Origin: Venatoribacter cucullus
Lineage (GTDB): Bacteria > Pseudomonadota > Gammaproteobacteria > Pseudomonadales > Oceanobacteraceae
Assembly: GCF_016132445.1 (NCBI RefSeq)
Contig: NZ_CP046056.1
Span: 2,039,501-2,103,500, forward strand
Direction: 5' to 3'
DNA: 64,000 nt
The number at the start of each line of letters is the position of its first letter. Within the stretch, counting starts at the first letter, position 1. Positions 44,333 to 51,094 of the stretch are shown here, in pieces. The notes beneath the pieces were generated by a model. It saw nothing but the letters and a program-made list of their open reading frames with translations, was not told the origin of the DNA and did no database searches. A program made the position numbers and the translations under genes.

Positions 44333-44350
44333 CTGTCATCCAGCGTTCAT
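44333..44350 (+). promoter_or_regulatory. Candidate Pho box of the Na/Pi symporter gene
   Basis: CTGTCAT, four bases, then CGTTCAT resembles a PhoB site (two CTGTCAT heptamers 11 bp apart). Another CTGTCAT lies 43 bases downstream (44376-44382). It is about 110 bases before a phosphate transporter gene, which makes PhoB control plausible. Confidence 0.4.
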
Positions 44351-44459
44351 AATACGCGCCCAGAAATGCCAACCCCTGTCATAAAACAGCGGCCAGCATC
44401 TGACAGCCAGGCTCCGGGAGCCGGTGATACGGGCAACTACAGCAACCCAACGGTGGTAC

Positions 44460-46196
44460 ATGACTTACTCTTTCTTTGATTTCCTGCAGCTGATCGGTGC
44501 CCTGGGCATCTTTATTTTCGGGATGAAAATTTTCAGCGAAGGTCTGCAAAAAATTGCCGGCAATCGTCTGAAAGGCATCCTCAGCGGCATGACCCGCAAC
44601 CGTTTAACCGGCGTTCTCACGGGTTTGGGTACCACCGCTATTACCCAGTCATCCACCACCACCACGGTTATGGCCGTCAGTTTTGTTAACGCTGGCCTGC
44701 TGAGCTTTGTGCAATCCACCGGCGTGATCATGGGCGCCAACATCGGTACCACCATCACCGCCTGGATTGTTGCGCTGTTCGGCTTCAAGATGCAGATCAC
44801 CCCCATCGCCATGGCGCTGATCGGTATCTTCTTTGCCTTCCTGTTCTCCAAAAACCAGCGCTGGCGCAACATTGCCGAAACCATGGTGGGTTTCGGTATT
44901 CTGTTTATCGGCCTCGAATTTATTAAAAACGGCGTGCCGGATATCCGCAGCAACCCGGAACTGCTGTCGTTCCTGAACACCTTCAGCGAGTACGGTTACC
45001 TGTCGCTGATTCTGTTCGTTGCCATCGGTACCATCCTGACGCTGGTGATGCAGTCTTCCTCCGCCGCCAGCGCCATAACGCTGGTGATGCTGTTTGAAGG
45101 CTGGATTTCCTTCCCGATTGCCGCCGCCATGGTATTGGGGGAAAACATCGGCACCACCGTTACCGCCAACATTGCCGCCATGGTGGGGAACGTGCATGCC
45201 AAACGGGCGGCGCGCTTCCACCTTATGTTCAACGTGATCGGCGTGCTGTGGATGATGGCGGTTATTTATCCGGTGCTGAACGGTATCGATCTGGTGGTAC
45301 AAACCTTCAGTCACAACCCGGTATCCATTATGGGCAACGACCCGGCGGCGCGTCCGAATGCCACCCTGGGGCTGTCACTGTTTCACACTTCCTTTAACGT
45401 ACTGAACGTCGTCATCTTATTTGCCTTCGTACCCTATATTGTGCGCCTGATCGAACGCCTGCTGCCGGACAACGGCCCGCAAGACGACCAGTACCAGCTG
45501 AAATACATCAGCCTGGGCGTGATGACCTCACCGGGCTTATCCGTTGAGCAGGCACAAAAAGAAATTCAGAACTTCGCTGAAATTATTGAAAAGATGCACG
45601 GTCTGGTGGACGAACTGCTGTTTGACCCGCAAGCCCCGCGGGAAAAACTGCTGGAGCGCATTCACGCTTACGAAGAAACCACCGACCAGCTGGAAATGGA
45701 AATTTCCGACTATCTGGTGAGCATTACCGAAAACACCAATCTGGAACACGAACTCTCTGAGCGTATGCGCTTTATGCAAACCATGATCAACGACATGGAG
45801 CGTATCGCCGACATTTACTTCCAGGTCTCCAAACTGTCCGACCGTATGCTGGAAGCCAAAACCAACTGGCCGGAAGAAGCCAACAGCGAAATGCAGCAAA
45901 TGATGACCGCTCTGCGCGCCGCCATTCACAATATGCGCCTGAACGTCGCCCGGGATGCTGAAGACGTGGACCTGCGTCATGCCATCAAACTGGAAGACCA
46001 GGTGGATGACCTGCGCGATGAATTCCGCGACAACCACTACGCCCGCCTGGAAAACGGTGCCTACTCACCGCGTGCCGGCGTAACCTTTATAGACATCCTC
46101 AACCGTCTGGAGCGTATCGGTGACCACGTTCTGAACGTGAACGAATCGTCGGCCTGCACCCGCCTGAAAGCCAAGCGCATTCCGGGTAAGAAATAA
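44460..46196 (+). CDS. Na/Pi symporter with PhoU-like tail
   Basis: A 578-residue protein of the Na/Pi cotransporter family (PF02690). Two inverted membrane repeats each hold a QSS motif: TTAITQSSTTTTVMAVSF and LVMQSSSAASAITLVMLF. The C-terminal 220 residues form a helical PhoU-like cytoplasmic domain (LEHELSERMRFMQTMINDME). It probably moves phosphate driven by sodium; in E. coli the relative YjbB exports phosphate. The ATG at 44460 is chosen because the conserved SFFDFLQLIGALGIFIFGMK follows; an upstream start at 44424 adds 12 residues. Confidence 0.9.
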   Translation: MTYSFFDFLQLIGALGIFIFGMKIFSEGLQKIAGNRLKGILSGMTRNRLTGVLTGLGTTAITQSSTTTTVMAVSFVNAGLLSFVQSTGVIMGANIGTTITAWIVALFGFKMQITPIAMALIGIFFAFLFSKNQRWRNIAETMVGFGILFIGLEFIKNGVPDIRSNPELLSFLNTFSEYGYLSLILFVAIGTILTLVMQSSSAASAITLVMLFEGWISFPIAAAMVLGENIGTTVTANIAAMVGNVHAKRAARFHLMFNVIGVLWMMAVIYPVLNGIDLVVQTFSHNPVSIMGNDPAARPNATLGLSLFHTSFNVLNVVILFAFVPYIVRLIERLLPDNGPQDDQYQLKYISLGVMTSPGLSVEQAQKEIQNFAEIIEKMHGLVDELLFDPQAPREKLLERIHAYEETTDQLEMEISDYLVSITENTNLEHELSERMRFMQTMINDMERIADIYFQVSKLSDRMLEAKTNWPEEANSEMQQMMTALRAAIHNMRLNVARDAEDVDLRHAIKLEDQVDDLRDEFRDNHYARLENGAYSPRAGVTFIDILNRLERIGDHVLNVNESSACTRLKAKRIPGKK

Positions 46197-46214
46197 GCCT
46201 TGCCCCGGATGTTA

Positions 46215-46243
46215 AAAAGCCGCCTGCCCGGGCGGCTTTTTTT
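46215..46243 (+). terminator. Terminator of the Na/Pi symporter gene
   Basis: AAAAGCCGCC pairs with GGCGGCTTTTTTT, 18 bases past the stop codon. Confidence 0.92.
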
Positions 46244-46586
46244 ATGGCCGAATACTTCACCGGCAGCCGCAATGGCAGCCTGAAAAATACCGCCATACCT
46301 GACTTTGCAAGCGGCCAAATCAACGTACAAAAACCGCACAAAAGTAACAGGCGATAGCACGAATACACATCCTGTTACACTAAAAACCCCACCCTCAGAC
46401 CGACCGCTATTACTGTGATCTGCTTGTCATATTTACAACGTAATCCTGCGACCCACGCCGCAACCTTCACTGAATACTGCATCCGCTGAGTTGCTAGTAT
46501 TTCCTGTCATAAGAGCATCGGCCACCCGGCAGATAATCTGGTAAACCCGTTAAAAAAATACGCAGCGTTGCGTTAAAGGAGTCTTT
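46244..46586. other. Intergenic region before pilU
   Basis: The 343-bp gap must hold the pilU promoter but I see no clear -35/-10 pair. AAAGGAG stands at the right distance before the pilU ATG. Nothing else is recognisable. Confidence 0.4.
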
Positions 46587-47765
46587 ATGAGCATCGAAAA
46601 CTGGTTGCATCTACTGGCAAAACACGATGGCTCAGACCTCTACCTGAGCAAAGGTGCACCGCCCTGTGCGAAATTTCAGGGGCAATTAAAGCACCTCAGC
46701 CGAGACGTACTTGGCCCCGGCGATATTGAAAAAATTGCCTACGCCATTATGTCGGACGCGCAACGCAAAGAATTTGAAGAAGAATTCGAACTGAATATGG
46801 CCATGTCTAATTCGTCCGGCCGTTTCCGCATTAATATTTTCAAACAGCAGCACGAAGTGTCGATCGTTGCCCGCAACATCAACACCGAAATTCCGGACAT
46901 TGCCAAACTGAACCTGCCGCCGGTCTTAAAAGACGTAATTACCGCCAAGCGCGGCCTGATTCTGTTTGTCGGTGGTACCGGATCGGGTAAATCCACCTCG
47001 CTGGCAGCACTGATCGACCACCGTAATGCCACCACCGCCGGCCATATTATTACCATCGAAGACCCGATTGAATTTGTGCACAAGCACAAGAAAAGCGTGA
47101 TTAACCAGCGCGAAGTAGGCACCGACACCAAGAGCTACGCCGCCGCATTAAAAAACACCCTGCGTCAGGCGCCGGACGTGATTTTAATTGGCGAAATCCG
47201 CGACGCGGAAACCATGGAGCATGCCCTCGCCTTTGCCGAAACCGGCCACCTGGCGATTTCTACCCTGCACGCCAACAACGCCAACCAGGCGTTTGAACGC
47301 ATTGTGAATATGTTCCCGGAAGAGCGCCGCAACCAGATTCTGCTGGGCCTGGGCCAAAACGTGCGCGCCATTATTTCCCAGCGTTTAATTCCCACTGTTG
47401 ATGGCAAACGCGCCGCCGCCGTGGAAGTGCTGCTGGGCAATAAAACCGTGGAAGACCTGATTATCCGCGGCGATTTCCCGTCGATTAAAGAGATCATGAG
47501 CAAATCCGAAAACCTCGGCATGCAAACCTTCGATGGCGCACTCTACCACCTGTACAAACAAGGCAAGATCACATTGGAACAGGCGCTGAAAAACGCCGAC
47601 TCGGAAAACAACCTGCGCTTGCGCATTAAACTGGGCGATAACAAACCGGCAGCCAAACCCGCTGAGTCGGCTACAAAACCAGCCGCACCGAAAGCAGCTG
47701 CAGCAACATCCGGGCTGTCATTGAGTCTGGTGGAAGAAGGTTCTGTGGAAGAAGCCTACGCCTGA
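46587..47765 (+). CDS. pilU: Type IV pilus retraction ATPase PilU
   Basis: PilU is a hexameric ATPase that assists PilT in pilus retraction and twitching. The 392-residue product has Walker A GGTGSGKST (about 132-140), an Asp box (HIITIEDPIEF), Walker B (VILIGEIRDAETME) and a His box (GHLAISTLHANNANQ). The PilU type, not PilT, is indicated by the length and the C-terminal tail ending in LSLSLVEEGS. No pilT is adjacent; it could lie elsewhere. The mobile element begins 36 bases after its stop. Confidence 0.93.
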   Translation: MSIENWLHLLAKHDGSDLYLSKGAPPCAKFQGQLKHLSRDVLGPGDIEKIAYAIMSDAQRKEFEEEFELNMAMSNSSGRFRINIFKQQHEVSIVARNINTEIPDIAKLNLPPVLKDVITAKRGLILFVGGTGSGKSTSLAALIDHRNATTAGHIITIEDPIEFVHKHKKSVINQREVGTDTKSYAAALKNTLRQAPDVILIGEIRDAETMEHALAFAETGHLAISTLHANNANQAFERIVNMFPEERRNQILLGLGQNVRAIISQRLIPTVDGKRAAAVEVLLGNKTVEDLIIRGDFPSIKEIMSKSENLGMQTFDGALYHLYKQGKITLEQALKNADSENNLRLRIKLGDNKPAAKPAESATKPAAPKAAAATSGLSLSLVEEGSVEEAYA

Positions 47766-47801
47766 TGCTTCTGGCGTTTATAAATCCCGATGCAGTATTC
47801 G

Positions 47802-47819
47802 CAGAAAAGGCCGCTTATG
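47802..47819 (+). repeat. Left terminal inverted repeat of GMT element
   Basis: CAGAAAAGGCCGCTTATG, identical to the reverse complement of 55372-55389. It begins 36 bases after the pilU stop codon. Confidence 0.9.
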
Positions 47820-48161
47820 GAGTATATACTGAATTCTGTGTACTTCTGCCGGTGAGTGAGTGAATGCCCCACAAGCAAAGACTTCTGGGGCATTTTCCAT
47901 TTTTACACAGTGTGTAATTTGGTGTGTAAAAAGAGGAGCACTCGCTCCGAGGGCTCTGCCCTCTCGCCGCAAGCGGCGATTCACCCGAGGTATTTCACGA
48001 CCAGCGATGTGATCGAGTGAGGGCGAAGATACAGATAACTTCCTCATAGATGTTTGAATGTGAGCAAGGGCCGTACCACCATACTCGTTCTGTAGCTGGA
48101 GAGTGCCACGATAAATTGGCCACCCGTAGCTCTGGTCGCAAAGCGAACGTTCAGATTTCGG
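47820..48161. other. Left end of GMT element, non-coding, with inverted repeats
   Basis: This stretch has no convincing gene. It holds several symmetric sequences: AATGCCCCA/TGGGGCATT (47863-47894) and TTTTTACACA/TGTGTAAAAA (47900-47932), plus smaller hairpins near 47950-47980. The TGTGTAA-type motifs recur at the right end near 55270-55350 and may be recombinase-binding arms. An ORF running through the terminal repeat (47778-48209) is not credible. Confidence 0.5.
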
Positions 48162-48244
48162 AATAACGCCCGCAGTATGCGCGGCTTTGGAATGGAGGCG
48201 AAGCCGCAATGGAAAAGACGTCGCCGTGCCTGCGATTGTTAGGC
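48162..48244 (-). repeat. attC site of lipoprotein cassette
   Basis: Read on the minus strand the site begins GCCTAAC (48244-48238), directly after the stop codon, and ends GGCGTTAT (48170-48163). Inside, GCGGCTT (48181-48187) and AAGCCGC (48201-48207) form the central stem. Length is about 83 bases, within the normal attC range. The right core (GTTATTC) departs from GTTRRRY. Confidence 0.65.
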
Positions 48245-48847
48245 TTAGATGCCACAGTTAGCCAGTGCCTGTTTGATATCTTCGCCTAATGCATATTCTC
48301 CAGTAGTTGTTGCGACTGAATTCACTCCAAATCCGATAATACGCATTTTGAGCACTTTGCCTACTTGAAGTTGGTCGACAATCTTCTCCGCTTTTTCACC
48401 CGCTGTGGCCGTGTACGGGCTTGACATTTTTTGGACATTTTCCATAGTCGCAGCCATAGATTTCTCCATCGCCTCAGCGTCAACACCTTCAATGCCTTTC
48501 ATGTAAGACATATCTATCTTGTGGGAGCTTGAGGAAAAGCGCAAAGGTGTTTCAGATTGCGATATCGAGATAAAGTTATTCCCATCAATCCGTATCTGAA
48601 CATCGCCAACAGGTACTTCGTAATCGTTGTGCACCCCAAAAACAACACCATCGGGACCATTCTCAATGAAGGGATAATAATGTATACCGCCTAACCCCTT
48701 GACCATTCCCTTACCAAAATCAGTTCCGTAAACTACTCTGCACGTTTTTTGATCGGTAAATTCATCTTGATAGTTTCTTGCCGACCAGTTCGTCGATGCA
48801 CAAGCACTTAAAAGGACAATGAAGAGTGATAGCACCACCTGTTTCAT
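48245..48847 (-). CDS. Lipoprotein of unknown function on a gene cassette
   Basis: A 200-residue precursor with lipobox LLSAC (MKQVVLSLFIVLLSACASTN). The mature part is soluble and has no family I recognise; it contains VVYGTDFGKGMVKGLGGIHY near the start and two cysteines. The ATG at 48847 begins the signal; a longer frame to 48859 adds four residues. It lies between two attC-like sites in the same orientation as aadA1, so it is a mobile cassette gene. Base composition is more AT-rich than the chromosome. Confidence 0.78.
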   Translation of the reverse strand: MKQVVLSLFIVLLSACASTNWSARNYQDEFTDQKTCRVVYGTDFGKGMVKGLGGIHYYPFIENGPDGVVFGVHNDYEVPVGDVQIRIDGNNFISISQSETPLRFSSSSHKIDMSYMKGIEGVDAEAMEKSMAATMENVQKMSSPYTATAGEKAEKIVDQLQVGKVLKMRIIGFGVNSVATTTGEYALGEDIKQALANCGI

Positions 48848-48869
48848 TACGAACTCCATTTTTCTATAA

Positions 48870-48954
48870 GCCTAACGCTGAGCTTAGCGGCGCCACGATA
48901 GTGGCGTCCGGTGGACGGCCGTAGGCCGGGAACGTACTACAGCGACTGGTTAGA
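48870..48954 (-). repeat. attC site between two cassettes
   Basis: On the minus strand the site starts TCTAACC (48954-48948) and ends GCGTTAGGC (48878-48870), the usual pair of core boxes. Within it CGCCAC/GTGGCG (48891-48906) form a perfect stem. It belongs to the cassette on its right (48955-49261) and is followed by the lipoprotein gene 23 bases on. Confidence 0.8.
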
Positions 48955-49260
48955 AGCCGGTTCACCCGTTGGTTTCCAGCCCTACTTCTCGGCTCGCATG
49001 CGAATGCCAAAGAAGCCCCGCACCGGCTCGCGATCCGGCACCGATACAAACCACTAAGCTACCTGACGCGCTTAGAATTTTCGGCGAATTGCCCCACAAC
49101 CTGGGCACCCTGCCGATAACCCGAAAGATGCCGATATTGGCTTCCAAATTGGGCGGCGAAGTTGCTGGCCTTGGCCATACCCGAGAACCAGAAACCACTG
49201 CCCAGTTTTCCGCCAAGGCCCATGCACCCAACCAACAAAAAATTACCAGAGCCTTGGCTT
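48955..49260. other. Gene cassette without a confident ORF
   Basis: The DNA between the aadA1 attC and the next attC is one cassette of about 0.3 kb. On the minus strand a 54-codon ORF (49223-49059, beginning MGLGGKLGSG) is possible, as is an 89-codon frame from a TTG at 49231, but neither has a clear ribosome site or known relatives by eye. Confidence 0.45.
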
Positions 49261-49318
49261 TTAACGCTTGAGTTAAGCCGCGCCGCGAAGCGGCGTCGGC
49301 TTGAACGAATTGTTAGAC
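49261..49318 (-). repeat. attC (59-base element) of the aadA1 cassette
   Basis: The 58-bp site has core GTTAGAC (49312-49318), a GC-rich central palindrome (GCCGCGCCGCGAAGCGGCG) and the end TTAACGC (49261-49267). It corresponds to the known attC of aadA-type cassettes. It directly follows the aadA1 stop codon. Confidence 0.92.
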
Positions 49319-49319
49319 A

Positions 49320-50111
49320 TTATTTGCCGACTACCTTGGTGATCTCGCCTTTCACGTAGTGAACAAATTCTTCCAACTGATCTGCGCGGGAGGCCAAGCG
49401 ATCTTCTTCTTGTCCAAGATAAGCCTGTCTAGCTTCAAGTATGACGGGCTGATACTGGGCCGGCAGGCGCTCCATTGCCCAGTCGGCAGCGACATCCTTC
49501 GGCGCGATTTTGCCGGTTACTGCGCTGTACCAAATGCGGGACAACGTAAGCACTACATTTCGCTCATCGCCAGCCCAGTCGGGCGGCGAGTTCCATAGCG
49601 TTAAGGTTTCATTTAGCGCCTCAAATAGATCCTGTTCAGGAACCGGATCAAAGAGTTCCTCCGCCGCTGGACCTACCAAGGCAACGCTATGTTCTCTTGC
49701 TTTTGTCAGCAAGATAGCCAGATCAATGTCGATCGTGGCTGGCTCGAAGATACCTGCAAGAATGTCATTGCGCTGCCATTCTCCAAATTGCAGTTCGCGC
49801 TTAGCTGGATAACGCCACGGAATGATGTCGTCGTGCACAACAATGGTGACTTCTACAGCGCGGAGAATCTCGCTCTCTCCAGGGGAAGCCGAAGTTTCCA
49901 AAAGGTCGTTGATCAAAGCTCGCCGCGTTGTTTCATCAAGCCTTACGGTCACCGTAACCAGCAAATCAATATCACTGTGTGGCTTCAGGCCGCCATCCAC
50001 TGCGGAGCCGTACAAATGTACGGCCAGCAACGTCGGTTCGAGATGGCGCTCGATGACGCCAACTACCTCTGATAGTTGAGTCGATACTTCGGCGATCACC
50101 GCTTCCCTCAT
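49320..50111 (-). CDS. aadA1: Aminoglycoside nucleotidyltransferase ANT(3'')-Ia (AadA1)
   Basis: AadA adenylates streptomycin at the 3''-OH and spectinomycin at the 9-OH and so inactivates them. The 263-residue product begins MREAVIAEVSTQLSEVVGVI and contains the nucleotidyltransferase motif LYGSAVDGGLKPHSDIDLLV with its two Asp. As far as I can judge it is identical or nearly identical to the aadA1 of clinical integrons. The cassette boundary GTTAAAC (50121-50115) precedes the ATG by only a few bases and the attC follows the stop, so this is a complete gene cassette. No integron integrase or Pc promoter is recognised; expression may depend on the gmt operon upstream. Confidence 0.97.
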   Translation of the reverse strand: MREAVIAEVSTQLSEVVGVIERHLEPTLLAVHLYGSAVDGGLKPHSDIDLLVTVTVRLDETTRRALINDLLETSASPGESEILRAVEVTIVVHDDIIPWRYPAKRELQFGEWQRNDILAGIFEPATIDIDLAILLTKAREHSVALVGPAAEELFDPVPEQDLFEALNETLTLWNSPPDWAGDERNVVLTLSRIWYSAVTGKIAPKDVAADWAMERLPAQYQPVILEARQAYLGQEEDRLASRADQLEEFVHYVKGEITKVVGK

Positions 50112-50127
50112 GATGTTTAACAGCTTA

Positions 50128-50436
50128 TTAGTTTGCTTTCTTATTAAACCGCAACACCATCACCCAGTCCAATACTGCTTCACAACCTGAATAACCTCGA
50201 TTTTTCAGATCATTACCCCTCCATCTCAGGGGGCTTTTGAGCTTTTGGTTCTGTGAAAAGATGGCCGGATTCTGGCGCAACGCGCTCTTTCCGATGCCTA
50301 TGGCTTTGGCCACTTCGCCACGGTTTAACTGGCCCCGAAAGACGATCTGCTTAAAGTCGTCATCCGTTTGGGTGGCCACCCAGCGCTGGAAGGCACTCAG
50401 GTTCTGACGTGCTCTTTCCTGACCATTACTCATCAA
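50128..50436 (-). CDS. Small HTH-like protein of GMT element, possibly altered C-terminus
   Basis: A 102-residue protein. The first 60 residues contain a helix-turn-helix-like stretch (NRGEVAKAIGIGKSALRQNP). The rest (LRWRGNDLKNRGYSGCEAVL and beyond) looks different in character, is basic and ends LRFNKKAN only 7 bases before the aadA1 cassette boundary. This suggests that the original gene was cut and that the tail derives from cassette or recombination-site DNA. Its start overlaps gmtX by 8 to 11 bases (two ATG codons in tandem). Function unknown; a DNA-binding accessory role is possible. Confidence 0.6.
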   Translation of the reverse strand: MMSNGQERARQNLSAFQRWVATQTDDDFKQIVFRGQLNRGEVAKAIGIGKSALRQNPAIFSQNQKLKSPLRWRGNDLKNRGYSGCEAVLDWVMVLRFNKKAN

Positions 50437-51094
50437 TTTCCCCCAAGATCTTCTTGAGCCCAGTCAGGAAGCCACGAGGCAGGATTTCCGTACCCAGCTC
50501 ATCCTTCACCTGACCCAATTTGTTCGCCTGGAACCCGAGCTTTTCGAGCCACTCATCGGTGCAGACGGTTTGCAGGGCTTTAATCTCGTTGTCAGAGCAG
50601 ATTCCCTTTAATGAGGGCAGCAGCTCCACACTGGCGTCTGACTGGGGTTCACTGTAAGCCGTAGGGCGCTTGTCGATGACGATCTGGGTTTGGTTCTTGA
50701 GCATGTTGGCTTCGCTTCTGTAGCGATCCCGCTCACGGATGATTTGCCCGAAAAGGGCGCGTACCGCTGGATCATCAATGCGCTCTAGCAACTGATAATC
50801 TTGACCCGATTTGCGAGCAGCCACTGAAGGCGGCTTCTTGGTTGTGGTCTGAGCCTTAGCTGCCCATGCTTCAATCAAATCACGGTAATGCTTGTTGGCT
50901 GTTGCACGAATTGACTGATAACCAACGCCGTTTGCTTCTGCTGAAACACGCCCAATTGTCGTGATCGAAAAGTCGCGCTTACCTGACTCATAATAGGCTT
51001 TGAGCGCCTCGTTCAGCTTATCCAATGATGCTTGCGTTTTTGCAGATTTACCTGCTTTCAACGTCTCTAAAACAGCGTTTATATCTATCTGCAT
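50426..51094 (-). CDS. gmtX: Gamma-mobile-trio protein GmtX
   Basis: A 222-residue protein I assign to the GmtX family from its position and sequence. It has a putative winged-helix/HTH N-terminal half (FSITTIGRVSAEANGVGYQS, IRATANKHYRDLIEAWAAKA) and a central coiled-coil stretch (FGQIIRERDRYRSEANMLKN), as in TnpC-like accessory proteins of Tn554-type elements. It overlaps the gmtZ stop by one base (TGATG). Its role in recombination is not known in detail; the trio is believed to move the island together. Confidence 0.82.
   Translation of the reverse strand: MQIDINAVLETLKAGKSAKTQASLDKLNEALKAYYESGKRDFSITTIGRVSAEANGVGYQSIRATANKHYRDLIEAWAAKAQTTTKKPPSVAARKSGQDYQLLERIDDPAVRALFGQIIRERDRYRSEANMLKNQTQIVIDKRPTAYSEPQSDASVELLPSLKGICSDNEIKALQTVCTDEWLEKLGFQANKLGQVKDELGTEILPRGFLTGLKKILGEIDE

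Noticed and set aside
47778..48209. 143-aa ORF on the minus strand at the left end of the mobile element
   Set aside because: It runs through an attC-like site and the terminal repeat and ends outside the element. It has no ribosome site and no recognisable domain.
49320..50111. aadA1 considered as an engineered selection marker
   Set aside because: It sits as a full gene cassette with its own attC, in an array with an unrelated lipoprotein cassette and inside a natural element with inverted ends. No vector or mini-transposon sequence is visible, though a laboratory origin cannot be fully excluded from sequence alone.
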